64,000 nucleotides of DNA, taken from assembly GCA_964650485.1 (NCBI GenBank), contig CAZYTX010000002.1:1-64000 (forward strand), written 5' to 3'. This DNA comes from CAZYTX01 sp964650485 (lineage in GTDB: Bacteria; RBG-13-61-14; DATKZS01). The notes beneath the pieces are model-generated. The model was not told where the DNA came from. It searched no databases and saw only the letters and a list, made by a program, of their open reading frames with translations. Positions 1 to 7,884 of the stretch are shown here, one piece after another (position 1 is the stretch's first letter; the number at the start of each line of letters is the position of its first letter). The translations under genes were made by a program, and so were the position numbers.

Positions 1-11
1 TACTAGGGGAA

Positions 12-1001
12 ATGGAGCGTGCAGGTTCAAACGGTCTTCTGCTGTCCATGACCGGTCTCAAGAAGCACTTCCCGGTGAGGGCCGGCCTCCTTGGCAGGCC
101 CCGCGCGTTCGTAAGGGCGGTGGACGGGGTGAGCCTCGGGGTAAGAGAGGGCGAGACCCTGGGGCTGGTGGGAGAGTCGGGCTGCGGCAAGAGCACGCTT
201 GGCAGGACCGTGCTCCGGCTGCTGGACCCTACCGGGGGGACCATCATTTTCCAGGGCCGCGACATCACCGCGCTCTCCGGTGAGCCGCTCCGTGCCCTCA
301 GAAAGAACATGCAGATCATCTTCCAGGACCCCTACTCTTCGCTGAACCCCCGCATGACCGTGGGCTCGATCGTGGGAGAGGCCCTCAACATCCACCGCAT
401 CGGCACGAGGAAGGAGAGGCGCGAGCGGGTGATGGCCCTGCTCTCCGAGGTCGGTCTTCACCCCGAGTCATACTCCAGGTACCCGCACGAGTTCTCGGGC
501 GGGCAGCGGCAGAGGATCGGCCTGGCCAGGGCCTTGGCGGTGGAGCCGGACTTCATGGTGTGCGACGAGCCGGTCTCCGCCCTGGACGTGTCCATACAGG
601 CCCAGATACTCAACCTGTTCATGGACCTGCAGGAGAGGCGCAGCCTCACCTACATGTTCATCTCCCACGACCTCAGGGTGGTCGAGCACGTGGCCGACAG
701 GGTCGCGGTCATGTATCTTGGAAAGATAGTGGAGACGGCTGACACAAAGGAACTGTTCGAGAACCCGCTCCACCCCTACACCATCGCCCTGCTCTCCGCG
801 GTGCCGGTGACAGACCCGGATACCAAACGCAAGCGCATAATCCTCTCCGGCGACGTGCCCAGCCCGGTGAGCCCGCCTCCCGGGTGCAGGTTCCATCCCA
901 GGTGCCCCTACGCGACCCGGGAGAGCAAAGTGCAGGAGCCCGAGCTGGTCGAGCACCGGCCCGGACACCTGGCCGCGTGCCACAACATACCGGTAAGATA
1001 G
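12..1001 (+). CDS. Oligopeptide/dipeptide ABC transporter ATP-binding protein (OppF/DppF type)
   Basis: The protein (329 aa) is the ATPase that powers peptide or nickel uptake through an inner-membrane permease. The Walker A motif GESGCGKS lies at residues 54-61, followed by the ABC signature FSGGQRQR, the Walker B segment ending in CDEP, and the C-terminal oligo_HPY region with a CRFHPRCPY motif typical of the OppD/OppF family. Having only this subunit, with a TAG stop at positions 4-6 just upstream, suggests it is the last gene of an opp/dpp operon lying mostly outside the window. The ATG at 12 follows an AGGGGA ribosome site. The substrate (oligopeptide, dipeptide, nickel) cannot be told from the ATPase. 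Confidence 0.93.
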   Translation: MERAGSNGLLLSMTGLKKHFPVRAGLLGRPRAFVRAVDGVSLGVREGETLGLVGESGCGKSTLGRTVLRLLDPTGGTIIFQGRDITALSGEPLRALRKNMQIIFQDPYSSLNPRMTVGSIVGEALNIHRIGTRKERRERVMALLSEVGLHPESYSRYPHEFSGGQRQRIGLARALAVEPDFMVCDEPVSALDVSIQAQILNLFMDLQERRSLTYMFISHDLRVVEHVADRVAVMYLGKIVETADTKELFENPLHPYTIALLSAVPVTDPDTKRKRIILSGDVPSPVSPPPGCRFHPRCPYATRESKVQEPELVEHRPGHLAACHNIPVR

Positions 1002-1029
1002 TCCCGTATTAATGTGCCGGAGTCGGGCG

Positions 1030-2955
1030 CTACCAGCCGTACTCCTGCTCGATCGCCCGGTAGCGGTCAGCCACCACCTGGAAGGCCTCCTTCTTCTCCC
1101 GGTCGTACGTCACCAGCCCCTTCAGGTTGAAATCCGGCACGGGATTGAGGGGTCTCTTGTCGTCCCGGAAGTCGGCCAGTATCCAGGGCATGGTCCCGGT
1201 CACAAAGTCCTTTGAAAGTATCTCATCGTACTGCACCCGGTGAAGCTCTGCCTGGTACTCCTCGGTAAAGTCCTTCTTCTTCATGCCGATGGAATAAGTC
1301 TTTTCGCCGTCAACCAGGGGAGAGGCGCCGGCCCCGAACTCGGAGACCACGATAGGTTTCTCAGGCCACTTTCTGTGCGCCTTTTCCAGGTAGTCCCCGA
1401 TGCCGTGAGCCTCGCCGAAATACCAGCCATAGTACTCGTTTATAAAGAGCGCGTCGGCAAGCTCCGCGGTGATCTCGTGGTAGGGGCTCAAAAACCAGTC
1501 GGTGGAGATTGCAAAGGTCACCGGTCTCACCGGGTCGAATTCCTTGGCCGTTTCAATAAGCTTTGCGTGGAACTCCTTGACCCACCTGAGCCAGGTGCGG
1601 TTCTCATTGCCTACCGACCACATGACCACGCAAGGGTGGTTCCGGTCCCGCTCGATGGTCTCTATTAGCTGCTGTCTTGCGTTGTTTATTAGCCTTTCCC
1701 CTTGCATGGCCTTCCTTCCTTTTATGGAAGCGCCAAGCTGATAAAAGGGTATCTCGTGGGTGATGAGTATCCCTTCCCGGTCGCAGGCGTCCAGCCAGCG
1801 CGGGTCATGCGGGTAATGGGCCGGCCGCATGAAGTTTACGTGCAGATCATGGAGCAGCTCAATGTCGCGCTCGATCCAGTAGTCGCTCTGCACCGGACCG
1901 GCGCCCGGGAAGTCCTCGTGGCGGTTAATTCCCCGCAGGAAGATGGGCCTGTCGTTTAGAAAGGCCTGGCCGTTCCTGAACTCGAACTTGCGGAACCCTA
2001 TCTCGACCGACTGCCGCTCCGAGCCGCCCGGTCCTTTCACCGAAACTTCCAGCAAATAACGATTGCCAGGCTCTTTGGGAGACCACGGCTTGACCCCGTC
2101 CACCCGTCCACCAAACCTTACAACGGATACGCCTTTGCCTGCGACCTTGAGGGGCTCCCTGGCAAGATGCTGGAGCCGCCGGCCTGAGAGGTCCGAGACC
2201 CATACCTCCACCTCGGCATCCGCATCCGCGGTCCCGCTGTTGTAGATAACCAGGTCCCCTTCGATCTCTCCGCGATGGTCGGTGTCAGTGGCCAGCTTGG
2301 CCGCGCTAATGCGGGGGCCGCTGTCCAGCAAGGGCTCGCGGTTTATCCCGCCGTAGAACCACCAGCCCAGCTTGGCCCCCTCGTGCTTTAACGCGGGCAG
2401 GGAATGGAAGTCGCGCTGGTTGGACACCCTGATTACCAGCACGTTCTCGCCCCCGTAAACAAGATCGCCGGAAACATCCACGCACCACCTTGAAAAGCCG
2501 CCGTGGTGCCGGGCAAGCTCGCGGCCGTTCAAAAAAAGCACGGCGTGGTATGCCACCCCGTCCAGCACCAGACGGTTGAAGCGGCCCTGCATGGAAGAAG
2601 GCACATGAAACCTGCTCCTGTACCAGCCGGCGCCCTGGTAATACAGCCACTGCTCCTTGGCCGCGTTCCACGAGCCCGGCACCGGAAGGTCATGCCAGTC
2701 CGAGTCGTCCAGGCCCGGCTTGTGCCATCCCTTATCCTCTCCCGCGTCCCCGGGGTCGGGCATGAACTTCCATGTCCCGGCAAGGGAGAGCTTTTCATGG
2801 TCGCTGCGGGTGAAGCGGGTGAAATAGGGCATGCCCTGCTCCCAAAGGACCGGTACACCTTGCGCCTCCCTTATTTCCAGACCATACGCGCTCCCGGCTT
2901 GAAGGGAGGTGGAGACGCAGACGGCGATAAGAACACACAAGCTCTTTACCTTCAT
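1030..2955 (-). CDS. Secreted glycoside hydrolase family 2 protein (beta-glucuronidase/beta-galactosidase-like)
   Basis: The 641-residue protein has an N-terminal hydrophobic signal peptide (about residues 1-25, cut likely after SAYG), then the GH2 sugar-binding, immunoglobulin-like and TIM-barrel domains. The acid/base glutamate is in WSVGNEN (Glu451) and the nucleophile in VVSEFGAG (Glu539). The segment FLRGINRHEDFP is typical of the family. It should hydrolyse a beta-linked sugar, glucuronide or galactoside, outside the cytoplasm. AAGGAG lies just upstream of the ATG at 2955. It is transcribed convergently with the ABC gene, and the FmdB-like gene lies 72 bp upstream on the same strand, so the two may be cotranscribed. 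Substrate is not decided by sequence alone. Confidence 0.85.
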   Translation of the reverse strand: MKVKSLCVLIAVCVSTSLQAGSAYGLEIREAQGVPVLWEQGMPYFTRFTRSDHEKLSLAGTWKFMPDPGDAGEDKGWHKPGLDDSDWHDLPVPGSWNAAKEQWLYYQGAGWYRSRFHVPSSMQGRFNRLVLDGVAYHAVLFLNGRELARHHGGFSRWCVDVSGDLVYGGENVLVIRVSNQRDFHSLPALKHEGAKLGWWFYGGINREPLLDSGPRISAAKLATDTDHRGEIEGDLVIYNSGTADADAEVEVWVSDLSGRRLQHLAREPLKVAGKGVSVVRFGGRVDGVKPWSPKEPGNRYLLEVSVKGPGGSERQSVEIGFRKFEFRNGQAFLNDRPIFLRGINRHEDFPGAGPVQSDYWIERDIELLHDLHVNFMRPAHYPHDPRWLDACDREGILITHEIPFYQLGASIKGRKAMQGERLINNARQQLIETIERDRNHPCVVMWSVGNENRTWLRWVKEFHAKLIETAKEFDPVRPVTFAISTDWFLSPYHEITAELADALFINEYYGWYFGEAHGIGDYLEKAHRKWPEKPIVVSEFGAGASPLVDGEKTYSIGMKKKDFTEEYQAELHRVQYDEILSKDFVTGTMPWILADFRDDKRPLNPVPDFNLKGLVTYDREKKEAFQVVADRYRAIEQEYGW

Positions 2956-3027
2956 CTTTTCTCCTTGCTATACGGGGCTTGATAAAGACGCCGCGGCGCT
3001 TGCGGGCCGGCCGGGCGGACAAGAGCT

Positions 3028-3384
3028 TTACTCGTTCTTGGAAGCGGAGGCCCCCTCGCTTTTGCCGGACTTTTCAGGCGAGGCTTTTTCAGGGGCCGGC
3101 TTTGCAGAGGCCTCGGCGCCCTCCTTTTTTGCGGCGCCCTCCTTCTTGGGCCCGGCATCCTTCTTTTCAGGCTGGTCTTTCTTGTCTTTGCCGTTGTCCT
3201 TGTCGGCCCGGGCGTAGTCGGTGACGTACCACCCGCTGCCTTTCAGATGGAAGGCTGACTCGCTTATGAGCTTCTTTACCTTGCGGCGCCGGCACAAAGG
3301 GCATTTCTTCAGCGGCTCTTCGTTTATGCCCTGCATGACCTCGACCACGCCGCAGTCAGGACACTGGTACTCGTATATAGGCAT
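3028..3384 (-). CDS. FmdB-family zinc-ribbon protein with a long charged tail
   Basis: The first 50 residues match the FmdB/CxxC_CxxC_SSSS small regulatory-protein family: MPIYEYQC, then CPDCG and CPLC zinc-binding pairs, then a short conserved segment ending near GSGWYVTDY. The remaining half is a low-complexity tail of Lys, Ala, Glu, Pro and Ser, which is common but variable in this family. The ATG at 3384 is preferred to the TTG two codons upstream because a GGAGGGG ribosome site sits at the right distance. The molecular role of the family is not well defined; a link to formamidase/amidase regulation gave the name. Confidence 0.8.
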   Translation of the reverse strand: MPIYEYQCPDCGVVEVMQGINEEPLKKCPLCRRRKVKKLISESAFHLKGSGWYVTDYARADKDNGKDKKDQPEKKDAGPKKEGAAKKEGAEASAKPAPEKASPEKSGKSEGASASKNE

Positions 3385-3578
3385 CCCCAAAACCCCTCCG
3401 TGACCCTTGTTTTAAACGGCCTGGCACTCGCGACTTTGAAGTGCCATTCAAGCGGAAATTAATAAAATTTTTACGGTAAGATATTATAAGGCCGGGCTCC
3501 GGCATGTCAAGCCGGCCCCGACAGCCGGTAACCCTGCCGGCAAGCGAAGCGAGCAGGCAGGGGGCTCTTTTGACGCAA

Positions 3579-3673
3579 CCTGTCTGCGTGCGGACCTGTC
3601 TGCCGTGCCGGGCACGGCACAGGCAGGCACGCACAGGCTGGCGTCGCCACGGCGCTTAAATGAAGCTTTCCTG
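3579..3673. repeat. Dispersed palindromic repeat, copy 1
   Basis: The core is a perfect 9-bp dyad TGCCGTGCC/GGCACGGCA at 3601-3619, flanked by CCTGTCTGCGTGC-like and GCACGCACAGG-like arms. The whole 95 bp recurs in inverted orientation at 26235-26334 with only a few mismatches and one short indel, and a more divergent relative lies at 10950-11025. No coding potential is evident; it looks like a REP/MITE-type mobile palindrome. Confidence 0.85.
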
Positions 3674-3683
3674 ACTGAAAAAG

Positions 3684-3712
3684 TTTATAGAATTAACCGT
3701 TTATGATATAAT
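3684..3712 (+). promoter_or_regulatory. Predicted sigma70-type promoter of the amidase gene
   Basis: TTTATA at 3684-3689 and TATAAT at 3707-3712 are separated by 17 bp. The -10 matches consensus exactly and the -35 matches four of six. It lies 17 bp upstream of the amidase start codon. Confidence 0.55.
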
Positions 3713-3729
3713 ATAAACGTGGGTATCTC

Positions 3730-4908
3730 ATGAAAACCACAAGCAGGATATGTGTGCTGGCGCTGATCGCGCTTTTTTTGGCAGGCGCCAAGGCGCCCCA
3801 AAGGGCCGAGCTGTACGTTGGAGGTGGCCTTGTCCGCACCTTCTCGGACTTCCAGCTTATCGGGCACACGGTGTTCCTGCCGCTCTCGGAGAGCGCGGAC
3901 GCGCTCGGGATCGAGGCATCCGCTGACGAGCGATCGAGGACCGTGTTCCTTCGCACCCGTCAAGAGCTGGTGATCGTGGACTCCTCCCAGAAGAAGGTGG
4001 CGGTGGGGACCAGCGTAAGCCCCATACAGCACGCCCCTGTCTGGACCCCGGACAACGTGTACCTTCCCGAGCAGGTGTTCACCCGGGTGATAGCGGGGCT
4101 CATGCGAACAAGTATCGAGATAAAGGCCGCATCCGGTGTAAGTCACCAGGCAACAAAGGACCAGCAGGGCCGGGCAAACCATGCCGGCCACAACTCGAGC
4201 CGTGACCCGGTGGACGTGATCGTCATAGACCCTGGCCACGGGGGCAGGGACTGCGGCGCCCGGGGCCCGGAAGGCATCCTTGAGAAGGACGTGACCCTTG
4301 CCATCAGCGCCAAGCTTAAAAAGAGGCTCCAGGATGACAAGGACATCAAGGCCATGCTCACCAGGGACAAGGACGTGTACGTGCCCCTGTCAAAACGGCC
4401 AAGGATCGCACGGCAACATGACGCGGACCTTTTCGTCTCCATCCACGCCAACGGGTACGAGCGCATCAGCGCCCACGGGTTCGAGACCTTCTTTGCAAGC
4501 CTTACAGCCACGGACCAGGCCGCTCTCGACCTGGCAAGGTGGGAGAACCAGGTCGCGGAGACTGGTGACCATGCCCCGGACGAGGTCAGGAACGACATCG
4601 AGATGATACTGGGCGACATGGCCCAGACCGAGTACCTGGCCGAGTCCCAGCGCTTTGCCGAGCTGGTGCAGGAGGAGATGGCCAGGGTTATGGACACGGA
4701 CAACCGGGGCGTCAAGCAGGCCCCCTTCCAGGTGCTCATGGACTCGACCATGCCCGCGGTGCTGGTGGAGGTCGGGTTTATCACCTCGCCGGCAGAGGCC
4801 CGCATGATTACACACGAGCACACGCAGGAACTCATAGTGAAGGCGCTTGCCCAGGCCATACAAAAGTACAGGCAACAGGCCAACGCAAGGCTGGGACTGG
4901 CGCCTTGA
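3730..4908 (+). CDS. N-acetylmuramoyl-L-alanine amidase (Amidase_3) with N-terminal copper-amine-oxidase-like domain
   Basis: The 392-residue exported enzyme cleaves the amide bond between muramic acid and the stem peptide of peptidoglycan. It starts with a hydrophobic signal segment (residues 5-20), followed by a stalk-like Cu_amine_oxidN1-type domain (about 25-135). The catalytic Amidase_3 domain begins at VIVIDPGHGGRD, whose His and downstream Glu (ILEKD) bind zinc, continues with VSIHANGYE, and ends with VLVEVGFITSPAEA. It leads a + strand group with rph and rdgB. A role in cell separation or wall turnover is expected from the family. Confidence 0.9.
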   Translation: MKTTSRICVLALIALFLAGAKAPQRAELYVGGGLVRTFSDFQLIGHTVFLPLSESADALGIEASADERSRTVFLRTRQELVIVDSSQKKVAVGTSVSPIQHAPVWTPDNVYLPEQVFTRVIAGLMRTSIEIKAASGVSHQATKDQQGRANHAGHNSSRDPVDVIVIDPGHGGRDCGARGPEGILEKDVTLAISAKLKKRLQDDKDIKAMLTRDKDVYVPLSKRPRIARQHDADLFVSIHANGYERISAHGFETFFASLTATDQAALDLARWENQVAETGDHAPDEVRNDIEMILGDMAQTEYLAESQRFAELVQEEMARVMDTDNRGVKQAPFQVLMDSTMPAVLVEVGFITSPAEARMITHEHTQELIVKALAQAIQKYRQQANARLGLAP

Positions 4909-4955
4909 CGGCCCGGGTGGGCTCCCCCTGAAAAAATCCCTGAAAGGAACCCTTC

Positions 4956-5672
4956 ATGACAAAAAGTGATGAACAGGAACGCCTGGAGCTCCGGCCCACA
5001 AAGATACAGACCGGGGCCGCGGAGTACGCCGAGGGCAGCGCCCTTATAACCCAGGGCAACACCAGTATATTATGCGCAGCCACGGTCGAGCGCGGCAGGC
5101 CCAGGTGGATGAAGGACGAGCCAAGGGGATGGGTGACCGGAGAGTACAACCTGTTGCCCAGGTCCACCCTGGACAGGACCAGGCGCGAGCGGGGGAACAT
5201 ATCGGGCAGGACCCAGGAGATACAGCGACTGATCGGCAGGTCCTTGCGCGCGGTCACTGACCTGGAAGCCATTGACGGCTACACGACAATAGTGGACTGC
5301 GACGTGATCCAGGCTGACGGCGGCACCCGCACCGCGGCCATAACCGGGGGGTTCGTGGCCCTCTACCTCGCCTGCGAGGGCATGGTGGAGCGGGGTCTGA
5401 TCCCGGCCCTGCCTATAAAAGACCAGGTGGCTGCCATAAGCGTGGGAATAGTGGACGGGAAGCCGTGGCTGGACCTGGACTACGAGCATGACAAGAACGC
5501 GGACGTGGACATGAACGTGGTCATGACAGGCTCGGGCAAGCTGGTCGAGGTGCAGGGCACCGCGGAGGGGGACCCCTTCTCGCGCACGCAGATGAACAGG
5601 ATGCTCTCCATGGCTGCAAAGGCGGTCCAGGAGCTTGCGGCATTACAGAAGAAGGCCCTGGAAATAAAATGA
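4956..5672 (+). CDS. rph: Ribonuclease PH
   Basis: The 238-residue phosphorolytic 3'-5' exoribonuclease trims the 3' ends of tRNA precursors. Family signatures are visible: TSILCAATVERG near the N-terminus, the basic RNA-binding segment STLDRTRRERGNISGR, and the phosphate-site region DCDVIQADGGTRTAAITGG. Length is usual for the family. The gene overlaps rdgB by 4 bp (ATGA), a common rph-rdgB pairing, which supports translational coupling. Confidence 0.96.
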   Translation: MTKSDEQERLELRPTKIQTGAAEYAEGSALITQGNTSILCAATVERGRPRWMKDEPRGWVTGEYNLLPRSTLDRTRRERGNISGRTQEIQRLIGRSLRAVTDLEAIDGYTTIVDCDVIQADGGTRTAAITGGFVALYLACEGMVERGLIPALPIKDQVAAISVGIVDGKPWLDLDYEHDKNADVDMNVVMTGSGKLVEVQGTAEGDPFSRTQMNRMLSMAAKAVQELAALQKKALEIK

Positions 5673-6277
5673 AGCGGATCGTGGTCGCCACCGGGAACCA
5701 GGGAAAGATAAAAGAAATAAAACACGCCCTGAAAGACCTGGGATTGGAGATCGCGGGGCTGGATAGCTTCCAAGGCGCGCCCGAGGTTATCGAGGACAAG
5801 GACACCTTCGAGGAGAACGCGGCCAAGAAGGCGCTGGCAATTGCGGGCCACACCGGGGAGTGGGCCCTGGCCGACGACTCTGGCCTGGTGGTGGACGCTT
5901 TGCAGGGCGCGCCCGGCGTGCGCTCGGCAAGGTTCGCCGGAGAGGACGCCACCGACCGGATGAACAATCAAAAGCTCCTGGCAGAGCTGGAGAGAAGGCC
6001 CGGCGCTCCCAGGACCGCCAGGTTCATAGCCGTGCTCGCGCTGGCGTCGCCACAGGGAGAGACCATATTCTCAAAAGGATCGTGCGAGGGCGAGGTCCTT
6101 TCCGGGCCGCGCGGGAGCCATGGCTTTGGATACGACCCAATATTCTTTTACCCTCCCCTGGGCAAGACCTTTGCCGAGATCACCAGGGAGCAGAAGCTCG
6201 AGGTGTCGCACAGGGGAGCGGCGCTCCAAGAGCTCAAGGAAAAGCTCGCAGCCATCCTCAAAGAATCCCGTGACTGA
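5669..6277 (+). CDS. rdgB: XTP/dITP diphosphatase (RdgB/HAM1 family)
   Basis: The 202-residue enzyme hydrolyses non-canonical purine nucleoside triphosphates (XTP, dITP, ITP) to monophosphates, keeping them out of nucleic acids. The N-terminal VVATGNQGKIKEI and the central ADDSGLVVDAL and GAPGVRSARFAG segments are hallmark motifs; SHGFGYDPIF is also conserved. The ATG overlaps the rph stop codon. Housekeeping function is well supported. Confidence 0.96.
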   Translation: MKRIVVATGNQGKIKEIKHALKDLGLEIAGLDSFQGAPEVIEDKDTFEENAAKKALAIAGHTGEWALADDSGLVVDALQGAPGVRSARFAGEDATDRMNNQKLLAELERRPGAPRTARFIAVLALASPQGETIFSKGSCEGEVLSGPRGSHGFGYDPIFFYPPLGKTFAEITREQKLEVSHRGAALQELKEKLAAILKESRD

Positions 6278-6284
6278 CAGTTGA

Positions 6285-7604
6285 ATGGAAAAGATCGAGA
6301 GATACAGGGGATGCATGCTGGGGCTCGCCGCGGGCGACGCAATGGGCGCGCCGGTCGAGGGATTAAAGGCCGGCCACATAAGCCAGCTCTACGGGCGCAT
6401 CCAGGGTTTTGTGGACCCGGGCGTGGCCTGGGGCAAAAAGCCTGGCAGGTGGCGCATGCAGGCGCTCTACACCGACGACACCCAGCAGTCATTGGCATTG
6501 GCCGATTCTCTTTTAAAATGCCGGGGGTTTAACCCAGAGCACTTTGCCGAGCTGCTCGCTCGCATGGCCCGGGCCGAGACCGGCGCAAGGTTCGGGGCGC
6601 ACCGGGGCACCGGCAAGAACTTCCGCGCATCCGTGCGCGCTGTCATGGACGGCCTTGATGAGACCGGCATGCCTTCCGCGGGCATAGGGGCCATGATGCG
6701 GGTCGCACCCTGCGGGCTCTACTTCGCCCGAGACCGGGAGGCACTCATGCGCGCCGCCATCCAGCAGGGCCTTGTCACCCACACCGACCCCAGGGCCCTG
6801 GTCATGGCGTGCGTGCAGGCATTCTCAGTATCAATGGCAGTGACCGGAGAGGGGGACCACCAAGGGGCCGTGCAAAAGGCGCGGGACATGGTGGAGGCCG
6901 CTGTTATTGCCGAGTCCATGGTTGAGAAGGAGTTCATTCACCGGGTGCCGGTGGCGTGCATGGACAGGTTTGGCATGGCAAAGAAGGGCCTGGACATGCT
7001 GCCCGGGCTGGCGGAGCTGCCCGAGGAGAACATGGCCTACAAGCAGATCGTGAGCGAGGCCAACCGCCAGTTCCCCATGCACAAGATCACCGAGCCGGGC
7101 CAGGGCTTTGTCATGGCATCGGGGCTCTCCGCGCTCTATATCGCACTGACCTCGAAAGACTACGAGACCGGTGTGCTGCGCGCGGTGCACCTGGGAAAGG
7201 ACACCGACACCATGGCCGCAATCGCCGGCGCCATATTGGGCGCCAGATACGGCGAAGAATCAGTGCCCGAGGAGTGGAGGCGATCGCTCGTGAACGCGGA
7301 GCAGCCGGCGTTGCGGGGGGAGGCGCTTTTTCAAAAGAGCGCCGACGGGCCGGGGATAAAGGACCTGGTGGAGATGGAGTCCGGGCTTACGGCCATGGAG
7401 CAGCAGAAGAGGGAGGAGCTGATAGCTAAGCTCGAGGCAAAAGGAGAGATGCCCAAGACGCCGCCGCGAAAAATACGGGAGAAGCAAAAGGCGAAACAGG
7501 TGGAATCGGAAGCGCCTCCGCCCGGCCGGGCAGCCACCACAAAACAGGACCGCATTAAAAAGCGCGGCAAAAGGAAAAGAGAGAAGCCGCCGTGGAAGAA
7601 ATAG
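6285..7604 (+). CDS. ADP-ribosylglycohydrolase family protein with basic C-terminal tail
   Basis: The protein (439 aa) has the ADP-ribosyl-[dinitrogen reductase] hydrolase-like fold: GCMLGLAAGDAMGAP near the start, YTDDTQQSLALAD for the first metal-binding cluster, and HLGKDTDTMAAIAGAILGA for the second. Such enzymes remove ADP-ribose from proteins or act on related ADP-ribosyl substrates. After about residue 350 it continues into a charged region ending in a Lys/Arg-rich tail, which is longer than usual. It lies 7 bp after rdgB, so it is probably in the same operon. The substrate is unknown; no nitrogenase genes are in the window. Confidence 0.85.
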   Translation: MEKIERYRGCMLGLAAGDAMGAPVEGLKAGHISQLYGRIQGFVDPGVAWGKKPGRWRMQALYTDDTQQSLALADSLLKCRGFNPEHFAELLARMARAETGARFGAHRGTGKNFRASVRAVMDGLDETGMPSAGIGAMMRVAPCGLYFARDREALMRAAIQQGLVTHTDPRALVMACVQAFSVSMAVTGEGDHQGAVQKARDMVEAAVIAESMVEKEFIHRVPVACMDRFGMAKKGLDMLPGLAELPEENMAYKQIVSEANRQFPMHKITEPGQGFVMASGLSALYIALTSKDYETGVLRAVHLGKDTDTMAAIAGAILGARYGEESVPEEWRRSLVNAEQPALRGEALFQKSADGPGIKDLVEMESGLTAMEQQKREELIAKLEAKGEMPKTPPRKIREKQKAKQVESEAPPPGRAATTKQDRIKKRGKRKREKPPWKK

Positions 7605-7884
7605 GGGGTACCCGTTCCAAGGCATGCCCAAAGGAATGTCCTTTGTAAGGAGGACCATGTTGTTATTTCCCGCGTAAGGGAGCCATTCCGCTTTCTCGTC
7701 CGCTCTCTCATCTTTAGCTTTTTTTGCTGTCTTTGCTTTAAGTCTTCAAGCTTTTTATCCAACTTTTGCATTTCTTTGTAGTATGAGACAGCGCAGGCGG
7801 GGCGGCTTGGCGTATGCGCCGCTGCGTCTAGTGTTTTCCCTTGCCCCCTCGCCCGTGCTAACATCATATTGATTAAGCGTTTAG
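7605..7884. other. Intergenic region with no supported gene
   Basis: The 280-bp gap before the TPR gene has an AT-richer middle than its surroundings. On the - strand a lysine-rich open frame crosses it, but without a recognisable domain or ribosome site, so it is not called. No clear terminator or promoter was found. Confidence 0.4.

Larger units (their letters stand above)
3391..3729. other. 339-bp intergenic region with a promoter and a palindromic repeat
   Basis: This gap separates the divergent FmdB-like and amidase genes. It contains one copy of a dispersed palindromic repeat (about 3579-3673) and a promoter for the amidase gene at its right end. The stretch 3400-3570 is otherwise without a supported gene. 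Confidence 0.7.

Noticed and set aside
7331..7867. Lys-rich frame on the - strand before the TPR gene
   Set aside because: Most of it overlaps the ADP-ribosylglycohydrolase gene on the other strand and no ribosome site or domain is seen; a short genuine peptide cannot be excluded.
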